Shown: piece after piece, positions 24,110 through 36,864 of the stretch
Numbering within the stretch: position 1 is the first letter of the stretch
How the letters are laid out: every line of letters begins with the position of its first letter
Assembly: GCF_018139145.2 (NCBI RefSeq)
Contig: NC_059477.1
Span: forward strand, 17,285,522-17,349,521
Source of the DNA: Gymnogyps californianus
Lineage: Eukaryota; Chordata; Aves; Accipitriformes; Cathartidae
Reading direction: 5' to 3'
DNA: 64,000 bases
Notes under the pieces: model-generated
What the model was told of the DNA's origin: nothing
The model's input: only the letters and a program-made list of their open reading frames with translations
Database searches by the model: none
Position numbers and translations under genes: made by a program

Positions 24110-24200
24110 ACTGTTCTGTGTCTGAGTTTCCTCATCTGTAAAATGAGAATTGTTCTTACATTTCAGGGTCCTTGGAAGCATTAATCGGTGCTTATGTTGA
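24110..24200 (+). mobile_element. Probable ancient MIR-type SINE remnant
   Basis: Contains 'gagtttcctcatctgtaaaa' (24124-24143) followed by 'tgagaat', which matches the central/3' part of the MIR SINE family (typically 'cctcagtttcctcatctgta' then 'aaatgggga'). It is followed by weaker similarity to the MIR tail. The tRNA-like head is not recognisable. MIR copies are old and sparse in bird genomes, so this is a relic rather than an active element. Confidence 0.7.
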
Positions 24201-27200
24201 GACCACCAGTTGGAAATACAGAATAACCTGTGCCTTCTGGGCTGTCTTTTCCATCTCTCTATATTCTAGCCAAATTCATTTAAAAAACAGGTACTGTCAG
24301 TTCAGCGTTTCTTGGAAAATAATCAACTTTAAAAATGAGAAGAAGGAAGGGTTGTTGTGAAACACATGTCTAATTTTAAAGCAGAGGAGTGCTGCTAATG
24401 TGCTCTCCTGTCTGCTATGGTGCTTGTCCTCCCCCTCCCCGTTCCCATCAAGCACAGCCAAGCCTCAGAGACTGCTTGGGCTCCTCCTGGGACTGTTCTC
24501 TGGAAATAAAATTGACATTTTCTTTTGAAGGCAAGAGATAATTTCCTTACAAGAGCTGAAAATAAGATGCCAACCTTGCCTCTTCCCTCCATACTGTGTA
24601 CTTTTCTTACCACCAAAAAAGAGGTCTGTTCAGCAGCTGCTGTCATAGGGAAGGTCAAACTATGGCATTTCTTCTTCTGGAGAAGGTGCAATAGAGAAGT
24701 GGAGAGATCTCACCTCTGTAGGGGTAGGTGATGCAAACAAAACTGTAGCCCTTGTGCTCCTCTCTTGATGTCTGCCTTTCCACAGTTATGCAGGACGTGA
24801 TTTGTGCCAGTGTTATGGTTTTGAAGAGCATGGTGGGCGTGGGCAGTTACGGAGGGGATTGCCTTTTACATCATCTTCAGCACTACCCACCACAGCGCTC
24901 CTATTAGCAAGGAGAGTACCAGAGCTGATGAGATGGTCTGGCCCTCATTAAGCCAATGTCAGGAAAGGATTGAAATCATCCAGTTGCATTTCTGGGTTTT
25001 AAATTAACATTAAACCCACAATAAATTACTAAATAAAACCAAAGACCTTTTCATCCTCAGATCAGGTTAATTTTAATCTTTGAAATTATTCCCATTTTTA
25101 TAACATTTCCAAACCAATTATAGTGTCAGTGGCTACATACAATTACTCATTATTAGTTACTCATTAGCTGTCACAGAGCTCTGTAACTTGTCTCACCATG
25201 ACCTCTTTCCCAATGCAATCCTGGAGCATGAGCCTTCTTTTACTGAAGTTTATTTTCAAACATCATTCAATATCTGTGCTGAACAGCTTCTCATTCTTGC
25301 AGTTGCAGTATGCAACATTCTTTTTTTGCTCCCTCTGCTCCATCTTGGAGAGTATCAATGACAGCCAGAGCCTCTGATCACTGCCATCTCTTATGTCACC
25401 TGAAATATATAGATTTTTTTCCTTTTGCAGGTTGCATTGCTTGCATCATTCCTCTGTGCTCCCACAACTGATATTCTCCACAGGGAAGTTTTTCAAACTG
25501 TTTGTTACAGCCCCCAACAAGCTTCCAGTGGATCACAGGAGCTGTGAACTTTTAGACTCTTGAAGGAGCAGTGAACTACTTTGACTTTTTGGCAGTCTAC
25601 ATCATGCAGCTGTTATAGAAAGCTAGTTTTCACTTCCTTGCCTTGGAAGTGCTGAGCAGTTGCTGTCCTCAGGGAAGTGGAAGGACTGAGTGGATAACAT
25701 CTCCTCTGAGATGCCCTCCTCTTTTTCCCTGCATAATTTGCATGAAGATGAATGAATTTGTGCTTGCAAATAATTTGAGACAATGTCCTCCAGAGGGACT
25801 AGTTGTTTAGCAGTGTCAATCTTTTCTCCCCAACAAGCCAGTTTTTACTCTCCATATTCTCATCCATTTTCCTGTTCTCCATTTATTCCTCCCCCTCTTC
25901 TCTAATTTTCTCTCTCATCTTTCTCTCTCCTTGCGTTTGTCTGTTTTCATCCCCTTAAGTTCTCATTTGGCAGGTTGGCCACCCACCTCACTGCCTCACT
26001 TGACCTTTCATTCTAGATCAGCTCTTCCCATTTGAATGCCTGCTTGTCCAACCTTGTCACCTCTCACCGTAATAAAACAACTGCTCCATGTTAGTGCTTC
26101 CTTCATCCGGTTTTAGGCCTGGTTTCTTGAGGAAACAAAATTTCTGTGATTATACTGTATGAATGCATATATTTACCCTTTACTGTGAATAAAGTATTAA
26201 GCCTTTGACAAAACCTGAAAGAGGAGTAGAGGGATTTAAAGTGTCTTTATCGAAGAAGATGGCCACACAGAAGAAAAGGAGTTTATTTCGTGTTCCTCTG
26301 AAAAGAAAGAATGCAGTTTGAGCTCATTCTTACTAGACAGTAGAAAATCCGTGCAGAGGACTGTGGGACTCTCATTGTATTAGGTATTACATTATGGGAG
26401 ATTATATTGTTAGAGCTTCAGTCTGAGTTTCTCTCCTCTGTGGACTCTCCAGATGCAAACTCTGATTTTGGCTTTTCCCACAGTTGCAGCCTGCAAATTA
26501 TTTCTCTCCTGTGTGTATTCTTTGCTGTCCAGTAACAAGTGAACTTATGGTATATCGTTAATATTATTCAGTAACAAAACCAATCAGTCACAATGTACAA
26601 CTCCAACAGAAAGAAGGCCTCATGGATTCTGATATTCACAGAACTACTATTTTCTGACACTTGTTTCTTAATCTACTGTCTGTGTATTGTTTAGATCATA
26701 AATATTTGGGATAGGGATCATCTCTGGTTTTTTGACCGCTATATTGTATTGGAATAGTAAGCAATGGTTATAGTTAGAAAAATGGTTCCCATAGTTTTTA
26801 AACATTTCTGTATGTTAAATATATTTTAGGAAGATTAAAGAAAACACATGCTTTCAGTTGCACTGCCTTTTGACAGTAGTAAGTTGAAGCTTCCTTAACA
26901 CATGCTTGGAATATTTCAGTCTTAACTTGGTACTGTGGAATTCTTAATACAGGAGTTTCTCAGAAATACAGAACTTACAAGTGTGAAACATGTTGTAAGA
27001 AATAATGAGCAAAGATAAGTAATAGTATCCCAGTTGAAATCAAAGCAGAAAATAGCTAAATCATTTGAAAAGAGATGAATTACAGTAAAGTAGCTGTGCA
27101 GTGTATAATGATGAGAAGTGACTGTGGTCTACAGTAGAATGGACTCATCTTGCAGTGAGAGAGCCCAGGTCCTACAAAAATGGCAGGGAATCACTCATGG

Positions 27201-30200
27201 CCAGAAATATGTAATCAGACAACATCAGAAAACATGTAAAAAAATCTAGTTTTTGTCAAGAGAATTTTATGCAATTATTCCTGGAGGAATCTTGATGCAC
27301 CTGTGTAACTCACCCTATTTTATCCTGAATTATGTAAGACTAATGAGTACAGAGAGATGTTTTCACACACACACACACACGAAACTAAAACCAAGGATAT
27401 GAAAAAAATTAGAAATTGTACTTAGGTGGATTTAGTGACAGTTAAAAATGAATCTGAGTAAAAATGGGAAAATTTTTGCATCCTGTGCAGTCTGCTGTAC
27501 GCTCTGTGTCCTGTGTGTAATTAATCATTTACACCTGTGTGGAATGTCGCAATTCTCATTTGGTAACATTTTGCACTGGGATAAGTAATACAGTAGCTGC
27601 AGGGGTTTGGTAAATAAATGGCTTTCCTTATTTACTTATTATCTTTTCCCTCACCTAGAATATGTTAAACATGTTTCAGACCTCACTTGGTTTCAAGTAT
27701 GAATAAGTTTTCAATAGCAACATCATATATCTTACTTGAAGGTGTGAAGAAAAGGAAGAAACAAAAATGTTTTAACTCCAGTGCACCGTTTTCATGCTTC
27801 AGCATACTTATGTCCCCTAGGTGTCATATAAGTGATAAATGAGCACTTTTGACGGAAAACATATTTCTATATAACCTTCTTCACAATAACTGACTAGTTA
27901 TCAAATTTAATTGCTAACTATTCTCTGACTTTGCAAAACTTCTTGAACACCATAGAATTTCATGGACAGGTTTGCAGGGAAAAAGGCCTGACTAGATCCT
28001 AAGAGGGGGAAAACACAATGTATTCTGATTCAGTGTTAACTAAGTGGTTAATATAGATGTTGACAAATACAATCAGCTTGTTAATACACACCCACCACCT
28101 TGTCAGCCCCCATCTTCAGTCAATAGATTGCTTTTCGTTTGAGGATTCCTTTTCTATGGAAAGAGCTGTGTGAAATGTTCCATGTGGAAAATTAACCCAC
28201 AGCATATTACTGTTTTATGGAGCTCCTGGTAGACTACAGTGAGAGCTGAATCCCTAGCACTTTTCATTTTAGCCAGGAAACAAAAGTAACGATGATGCTG
28301 TCACCAATTCAGCACCTCCATGAGCAACACAGAAGAAATGTTAAGAATCCCAAAGTGGCTGTTACTACCTGTCATCTTCCCATGCTGTTGATAGCACTTA
28401 GACCAACTGTTGTTATCGTGGGAAAAAATGAGAAGGCTCATTTGAAACCGGTATAAAACCCAAAAGATGCAATTCAGACACAGTTTACACAGTTTAAAGG
28501 GTTGATTTCCATGGAGTTGCAATTACACTGCAGCAGGTCTGGATCTGGATACAAGTTCCCTGCCAGGGGCTGTTGTACTGCCGAGGGTTCTCTGCGGCAG
28601 TGTGTGTCAGCTGTCTCTCCTGCGTTGTCAGCTTTTGGCGTCACTAAATTGCCAGATTGCCTCGATGCAGAAATGTAGCTCTGTTTCTGGGATGTTCCAG
28701 TTTCTTTATTTTTCTTAACTATATTCACAGTGTTGCATGCTGTTATCATCCCTTTGGACTACTGAGACAATGAATGAATTTAGACCTTCAACAACAGCAA
28801 CTTCAATACCCTTACTAAAAATGAGGCTGTGATCACTGCGTCCTACATTCATCCTACAATGATGTCTTTGATCACATCCTCTCTATCCCAGCCAAACCTA
28901 CATTACTCTTTTCTTTGAGGACTGAGGTGCAAATTGAACTCACTGTTTCTGATGTAAAAACTTACTTTAGTCTGAGTCCCCTTCTGTCCCCTACGTTTGA
29001 AATCTTTTCTGGTCCACAACTGAGCAGTGCTGGCCTGTATATTCTTCTCTACATTTCTCATCCATTGTTTGTCATGTTTAATCAGTATCCAAAGGTATAA
29101 AATACAGCAAGTAAGAGCTGTACAAAAAGCATTTCACCAATTAAATGTGGTCATCTCTTCCTGAAGAAAAAAAAGTCAGACGTTTTGATGAACTACTCAC
29201 TTAGCAGGGAAGAAACATAATCTTTCAGCTGGTGTCTTTTCCATATATATTTCTTCTCTGATTATGCCAGAAACAGCTATGATTAGGAACCTTTAACCTT
29301 AGGAAATGTAAAATCTCTAACTTACCTAAAATAGGAAATCATCATTTTCTGTCAACAAATGCTATGAAAGCAGTGTCTTTGCTAGGTGTGTTCTGCAGGA
29401 ATCAAGGAACTTGGGCCATGTGAATTTTTCGAAGAGGCATTTGAAGTTATTCTGGTTTTTAATGTCTATTAATACGTATCTGCTACTTATAAGGGACTTT
29501 TTCTGTAGGCTGTCTAGCACATACAGAAAAAAGTTTTTAAATGCGAAAATAAAAACTGTTGCAATTTTTCCTTCAAGATCTAATTTATATGATATGCAAA
29601 CAGAAAACATTCCATGAAAAAACCCTTCACAAGATTGTATATTTGTATTGTGTTGTGTACAATTTTGTATATTGTATCCTGTGTAAAACTGAAAAAAAAT
29701 AGTAGTAGCAAATTAGATTTCATTAAAATTTGGACTTTTTTCTTTCCCCCAGGTGAATGTGTCTTTTTCAACTAAATGATCTCTAGTGAAAATATAAACC
29801 GCCTGTCCTGTAAGAATAGCACATTGAGGAGTGATGATGTAGCTTCACAAGTCACCACATCATCATTCACACATCATCTCCTGCTGAACGTAGTACTTTA
29901 TCTTCAAGAGATAAATCTCTCTTCCTGCAATTATGTTGAATTTATGTTAGACATCAAGAAAAACGTCCTAGCCCTAAGTGTGATACAACAATAGGGCAGG
30001 TTGTCTTGTGAGATTGTGGAATCACTGAGGATTTCTGAGAAGGTGTTAGAGGAAAGTATCCATCAGAAATAGCTTAATCCCGTTCTGGAGTAGGGAGATA
30101 TATTCCTGTGATTCCCGTCATGATTGTCTCATTGTGACCAGAACAGCATGATTCAGCATTGGCTCAAAAAATGAAAAAATTGAAGCATTTGCCTTCTGTG

Positions 30201-31306
30201 AGAAAACTTGATTTTTTCTCTTTTAACCAGAAATGAACACATCAGCTGTGAGAATGTCCGATTTGTTTCACAGTCTTCAGGCAACATTTACAGAAAAGAA
30301 AAATAGTGGGCTTCCTAGAGTACTCCACCTTACCTAGAGGGTCCTTTCATAGTTGGAGGAATAGAAGAAATCTCCGCACAGGTCTGGCTTCCTCCAGGAG
30401 CAGTCTAGGTCTTGAATGGCAGAGAGCCAGCGTAGACCTGCTTCACTTGGTGGCCAAGAAGAGCTACAGAGCTGATCCATTGGCCCTGCATATAGGTCTG
30501 TAGGTGAAAACTGTTGTTACTTTTGAGAGGAAACAACCTGTTTAAGGGAAAACTTCCCAATGACAGGCTTATGGGCTTTCTTCTCATCTTTGCTGCATTT
30601 CTGCCAAAGAGTAAATCTGGTCCTATGTTAGCATAAGGTTTTTTACACACAAGTGGAGAAATTGTTTCCCAAAATAACCTTAACTTGTCCTTACATAGTG
30701 CTTTGTATTGCTGTGTATGCTGCTTACTTTAATCATTTAGTGCGTGCACTGCTTAGTATGTTAATCTCTCTGCTCAGGGCAGCATTACAGGTGTTGAGGA
30801 TATCATGATTTTTAATTTACTGACTTAGTTTTGTATAAACTTACAGTCTTACTCATCATATCAACATCTTTTGCCTTTCATTTCCGTTTCATTGAATACT
30901 GCCTCATCTTCGGAACGTGCCTCTTAATGCAAGAAGTGTAATATTTATACACGCTGATTTGTCAAGCGTTACATTTCCTCTCCAAAAAACTTTTCTAAAG
31001 TGTTTGCTATTAAGTTAACAACAGACTTGAAATATTTAAGCTGAACTAGTAAGCATTTTAAAGCATTTTCAAAAGCTTTAAAAGTTAGAAGCACCTGGGC
31101 AGAAAAGCTTAGAAAATGTCTTCTCAACCATAACTCCAGGGTTGCTATAGCAATGTTATAATAGTGCCTTATTAACAGAAAACTACCTAAATATGCCTTA
31201 AAAAATCTGTGCAAACTTGTGCAATAATTTTTTAATGTCAGCGCTGGTAACAAGCTTAAGAATCTGAAGACATTAGCCCCTTTGTTTTGGGCTGCTTTAA
31301 GCCAGG
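24201..31306. other. Gene-poor flank, no gene recognised
   Basis: AT-rich unique sequence with a pyrimidine-rich stretch near 25840-25960 and the CA microsatellite at 27364. Around 28500-28545 a segment ending 'gcaggtctggatctgg' faintly resembles an old amniote repeat, but too weakly to name. Confidence 0.65.
27364..27380. repeat. (CA)8 microsatellite
   Basis: Seventeen bases of uninterrupted CA repeat in the gene-poor flank. Confidence 0.95.
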
Positions 31307-31311
31307 ATGGA
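31307..31311. other. Target-site duplication, left copy (ATGGA)
   Basis: Five bases directly before the LTR, repeated exactly after it. It marks the integration site and shows that both LTR ends are complete. Confidence 0.93.
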
Positions 31312-31918
31312 TGTCGTGGTTTAACCCCAGCCAGCAACTCAGCACCACGCAGCCGCTTCCCCCTCCCCCTCCCAGTGCGGTGAGGAGGAGGAAAGGAAAA
31401 AAAAAAAAGTAAAACTCGTGGGTTGAGATAAGAACAGTTTAATAACTAAAGTAAAATATAATACTAACAATGGTAATAATGAAATATATAATAATAATAA
31501 TAGTAATGAAAAGGAATATAACAAAAAAAGGAAGGGGGGGAAGGAAAAAAACCCAGTGATGCACAATGCAATTGCTCACCAACCGCTGACCGATGCCCAG
31601 TTAGTTCCCGAGCCGCGATCCACCCCTCCCGGCCAGCTCCCCCCTGTTTATATACTGGGCATGACGTTCCATGGTATGGAATATCCCTTTGGCTAGTTCA
31701 GGTCAGCTGCCCTGGCTGTGCTCCCTCCCAGCTTCTTGCACACCTGCTTGCTGGCAGAGCATGGGAAACTGAAAAGTCCTTGGCTTAAGATAAGCACTAC
31801 TTAGCAACAACTAAAACATCAGTGTGTTATCAACATCATTCTCACACTAAATCCAAAACACAGCACTGTACCAGCTACTAAGAAGAAAGTTAACCCTGTC
31901 CCAGCCGAAACCAGGACA
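31312..31918 (-). mobile_element. Solo LTR of an ERVL-like endogenous retrovirus
   Basis: A 607-bp element that starts TG and ends CA in either orientation, with imperfect inverted termini (plus-strand ends TGTCGTGGTTT and AAACCAGGACA). It is flanked by a perfect 5-bp duplication, ATGGA, at 31307-31311 and 31919-31923. On the minus strand it has a TATATAAA box (31654-31647) in a U3/R arrangement and an ATTAAA poly(A)-like signal (31443-31438) downstream, so the original provirus was transcribed on the minus strand. No gag, pol or env sequence lies beside it, so it is a solo LTR left by recombination between two LTRs. The sequence resembles an LTR family that is very common in birds and has been assigned to ERVL; the 5-bp duplication agrees with that class. 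Confidence 0.93.
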
Positions 31919-31923
31919 ATGGA
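31919..31923. other. Target-site duplication, right copy (ATGGA)
   Basis: Exact copy of the five bases at 31307-31311, directly after the LTR terminus. Confidence 0.93.
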
Positions 31924-32582
31924 GCATCCTGGTTTTATCTAACTGTTTTGCTTTATCTAAGTAAAATGGTTATCTAAGTTTTGTAGATCACAGAAAAGCC
32001 TGGTTCTATCTTCAGTTCCTATTTACATGCACCAGCTACATACCCAGCTCTGTACATCCTCTTCTGTGCAGTGTTCCCTAAATAGTTTTGTTGCTTTAAA
32101 TGGTGCCTGGCTATGTCATCCCCCTGTTAGAATGTCAATTGCAAAATGATCTGTTACCTCTATGCCGTGTGCCATTTTTTATTTCTTTTGATTCTTATCC
32201 CTCCCAGTGTGTTAGCGGCTATATAAACCTCTGGAATTGAATTGAACCAAACCATCGAACACAACAGTATTCCACTAATTTCAGCTGAAGGATCTATTCG
32301 GGGGGTTTTTCTGTAGCATCTCCTATTCCTGTTACTGAATATAATAATGAATAACAGCAGGTAAGGTGTCACACTGCATGAGAAGTTAATACATTTTTCA
32401 TGCTCTTCACAAAAACCTTTTGAATGTCTACCATTGCTTTGAGGTCATGTCCTTTAGGAATGAAAAAGGCCACTGTGACCAGAAAAACAGTTTGTCCTGA
32501 GCCCTTAGAAAGAGTTAACTCCATCATCCACAAGGCTTTTATTCATAGGATCTATTGCAATCTTGTTTTTTGCTGTTGTGGA

Positions 32583-32620
32583 GATTAGAATATAATATTT
32601 TGATTAGAATATAGTATTTT
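32583..32620. repeat. 19-bp tandem duplication
   Basis: GATTAGAATATAATATTTT at 32583-32601 is repeated at 32602-32620 with one change (A to G). Confidence 0.93.
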
Positions 32621-35600
32621 GTAAGTCAGGCTACTTTTTCAAGATTTTCATTACTTCCACTGTTTCATACTCAGTGTTTCACCTGTAAGAGAGTAAAGCA
32701 AACAAGAAAAGGTAGGAAAAAATGACAAGAACTGTTGATGTCATGACTGATTTACCCAAATTCATAAAGCTCTTTGGTAAAGGGAAAAACATTTTTTTCT
32801 TTCTGTACTGAAAACAGGCAGTCAGAATATAGTGTTGATGATAGGCCCATTGAGTCTACTTACTATTAAAAAAGTTAACAAGTACTGAATAAGATAAATG
32901 TCTTTAATTTTGTCTTGCAAGTTTTACACATTAACCAGAAGATAGTTAAATCTCTTCTGTAGAATAGGACACCTTTTCAGGAATGTCCTTCTGACTGATC
33001 AGACTTCTTAAACATTGCCATTCTTTTAATTTTATAGTAAAACCGCTCCACTACTTTTCTCAATGTTTTTGTTTAACAGTTTGTCATTTAGCTTAATTTT
33101 TTTCCCCTTCTGGCCAGAACATTCTCACATAGTTTCTGAAGGTGATGATCACACATTACAAAAAAAGCAGTGCTGGTATGTAGAATGTAGAATTGGTTTA
33201 ATTTTCATGGCTTTCAAGTTAAGATTCCAAATAATCATCATGGGTGATGATTAAGATTGATTGATGATTAAGATCATTAAGGTGATGTATCTTTGTGACT
33301 GAGGACTGACAGGGGGAAGAAGGAAGGATTTCTGTTTGGCAAAAACTAAACTACTTTTATGGTGATTTTTGACACTTACTCTTTAGATTTGCCTTAAAAG
33401 CTTTCTCCAAAATAAACATTCCTGGATTATCAGTAGATTCTGGTTCAGATAAAGTTCCTTGTGCTCAGGGAATTGTTTTCATGTTTTCTTAGATCATTGT
33501 TCAGTTGTTTTTCTGCAACCTCTTTCTCTAATCTCTGTAGTTTCTCTGTAGTAGGCTGGCCTTTTTCATAAAAGACACTGGTTATATCTTCATTTCTATG
33601 AAGTACGTCACTTAGGCTATGGAGCCTAAATTATTTTAGCTTGCAGTGAAGTTAATTTTCTCTTGAGTTGCCTAAGTTTTTCAGAGTTGTATTCTGCAGC
33701 CTTGTGTATTTTAATTTTTTTCATGAAGCTTTTTTATTATGCTGTTTTCTCCATGAAATTAAGTAATATTTCAGTTATTTTTTAATCCAAAGGCTACTCA
33801 TTACAGTTAACACTATTTTTTCCTTCCTTTGGGGAAATTTTAATACTTCTACATGATTTTTCTATGAAATTCTTAGGATTAGAGCTAAAACACACTCCTT
33901 AATTATTGACTTAATCAATGAACACGTAGTGTATTCACTTTTACTTTTTTGTCCAGTCTTCATATTTACACAGTTTCTGAATATTTACTAAAATGTCACA
34001 ATTTTCAGAAGATACAAGTATTCATCCGGACATACATATCAAAAGTGTATTCGTCTTTGTTATTTCATCTCTATTTTATTTGGACATTCTAAGTCATCCT
34101 TCAAGAATGGAAATTTTGGCTTGTGAGCTAAATGATCAATTACATGCTATGAATAGTCAATATGAGCAATTCGCAAACAATACAGAAGATTGTGGCATGC
34201 TTACATAGAAGCAATTTGGTGTATGCCTACAAATAAAGCAAATCTGTTCACAAATGATTCATGAACACTAAACTTATAGTCAATCTTATTTGCAACGTGT
34301 AATTTGACCTGATATACATGAAACCAAATTTCAGTTGATGTTGCTTAGCCTTTTTGTCAGATTTAACATTCCAGCTTCCTGTAATGACAGCAAAATGGAT
34401 TTTATTTTAGAGCTCAACCTTCATAAACTGTTTCCATTTTAACTGAATGACTGCTCTATCCAGCTGCATCCTACATGTTCTTCACTCACAGTATATGTAA
34501 TTCCTATCCTTTAATACAATTAACTCATTCACTGTTATTTCAGAATCCTCTGCATTTTCATTTCCAGTCATCACACATCTCTGTCCTCCAGCTGATTATA
34601 TGCAAGGACCTAATGCAGCCAAAACTGTGTGCTTGGACTGTGCCAAGGACAGCGGAATAGCGTAAAGTCTGTGTAGGAGGGCCCTGTATCTGTTTGCTGC
34701 TGGTGTGACAACTGTAGTTGCTCTCCGCTGCAGCACAAAAGTGTTCTGATGCCACGTGGCCACCTGGACCCACATAGATCTCTCTCAAGGGAGGGTAATG
34801 TTCTGCATCTGCTTCTGCCTCCCTATTAAAAGTTGATTATGTGGACAGCCTGGGACAAGGAAGATGTAAAGATATTTTTCCACCAACCTGTGGGATCTAA
34901 ATTTGTGATTGCATTTCCAGCACAGATTTGCTAAGGAAAACTGAATCAGGTAGCTGGCCACTTTCAAAAGTCAGTTTTCAGCTGGTCTGCAGCTGTCTTT
35001 TTATGTAGTTTGGCCTGTGACTCTCTAAAAACGCACTCAAGGATATTTCTGTAATTGAGAGACAAAACTGCAGGGAGCTATCTGGAAGGAAATGGAATTT
35101 TGTAATGGCCGATAAAATACTCTTATATGCTGTAAAATGACTGAATTTATTATGCCACAAATTAATAAGAAATGATATATTTATTAGAATTACTGTACCA
35201 ATATGAATATTACTTTTTAGGTAACATAGAAGCTATTATCTATCCTAGTAATTTTTTTGTATTAAAGAAAACCTACTGTCGATAGCAGTTTTGCATAGAT
35301 AAACAAAATGCCTTTGAAACCAAAAGTACTTGGCACCTAGAAAATTGCTAATTAGAACAATATTTCTTTGTGTAGGATAATGTTACCACCATGACTTGTA
35401 TGCCAATAGTAGTGTTTTCAGGACTTTTTTGCAATCCCGCTTTACAAAAAGTGTTGGTAATGGTGTTTCTGACTTCCAGATCTTTAAACGCTGACAAACA
35501 CAGTCCTTGCAATTGTTTCGTGGTGCTTATAATGCTGTACCCGGGCATGCTCTGTTTAACATGCATGTTGAACAAACACTATCTTTATTCTATGTGGTGA

Positions 35601-36042
35601 TTTTCTTTTTTTTTAAATTAAACAGGCAAACCTAGAAACTACATACCCTTTGAAGCAAGTGCTTCTCACCTAAGGGAAAGAACATACTTGCTGCCTCTTA
35701 CACTCACTTGTTCTGTGGGTGTCAGAAGGCAAAGAGGAGGGAAGAGAAGGTGAAAAACGGTCCCTTTTTTAAAATTTTAATTTAAGCATTAATTGTCTTA
35801 AAAAATTAAAAGGGTTCCTCTGGCAATAGCTGCATAGGGTCTGGTGCTCAAAAGGGGCATGGTGTGGCCATGAGACATGAAAAGCTGTGAGTTTGAACTC
35901 CTCCTCCTCTGTACCTCCCACTGAACATCCTTAACAGAAGAACAAAAACATTTCAGGTAGCAGTCTTTCTGCATCTGAAGGGAACTTGCTATTATGTACA
36001 TAAGCATACATATATGCCTAAAAGGAATAGCCATAGTGCATC

Positions 36043-36086
36043 ATTACCTAGCAAAAGAGCACCTATTACCTAGCAATAGAGCATAC
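36043..36086. repeat. 22-bp imperfect tandem duplication
   Basis: Two adjacent copies beginning ATTACCTAGCAA and continuing with (A/T)AGAGCA; the copies differ at a few positions. Confidence 0.85.
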
Positions 36087-36820
36087 AGAAAAAATGCAAC
36101 CCTGATACACAGTTATTATGCAGAAGTTAAGTATTTGTTTGAAACCACTGCCTGTGTTCACCGTGTCTCAGCATCAGTTGGCAATATCCATATAAAAATC
36201 TAGAGGATGGTAATAAATTAGAAATAATCAATAGTCATTTATCATTTAATTTATTACTACTTTCTCAAATTCTGGAAGAGTGCTTGATATAATCAGCTGA
36301 AGATATATCAGGATAATTTAATACATTAATAGAGGCTCCAACTGAAGCTCCAATTTCTTTCTGGGCTTGATTATAGATCTGTAAAATATTTCTTTCCAGC
36401 TACATTAATTGGTAATTTGGCAGAAAAAATTACAGCAAATTAACCGCTAATAATCATCTTTTACTAAATGTGTTTGTATCTTCTGATTTGAGTATAGAAA
36501 GACAGAATATTTAAGTGCATTAACCGTAGTCCACAGAGAGTACTACTGAGACTGTGCCCTTGGGACCACTGTCTGGACCCCAGCCTTGGGACCAAATGCT
36601 GTCCCGTGGTGCTAGCTCAGTTAGGTGACTTCTAAAATTCATCTAACTAGAATGTCCCTGAATCTAGCCATACACTTAGTTGTTTGGCTTCTTCTGGACT
36701 CACCCCTACCCAGCTGGAAAAATTGGCTGGTGAGTCAAATGATGAGGCCACAGAATGAAACACACCTTTAGGAGTCAGGCACTAGCTGCAAGTGTCTTTT
36801 GGTCAGTAGATGGAGTTTGA

Positions 36821-36864
36821 TAGGTCTGAGTTTGAGACTAGGTCTGAGTTTGAGACTAGGTCTG
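36821..36864. repeat. 18-bp tandem repeat, 2.4 copies
   Basis: The unit TAGGTCTGAGTTTGAGAC occurs at 36821-36838 and again, identical, at 36839-36856, followed by TAGGTCTG. Perfect identity suggests a recent local duplication. Confidence 0.95.

Noticed and set aside
30969..31337. 122-codon minus-strand frame ending at the LTR
   Set aside because: It runs across the LTR boundary into unrelated host flank, so it is not a viral or host gene.
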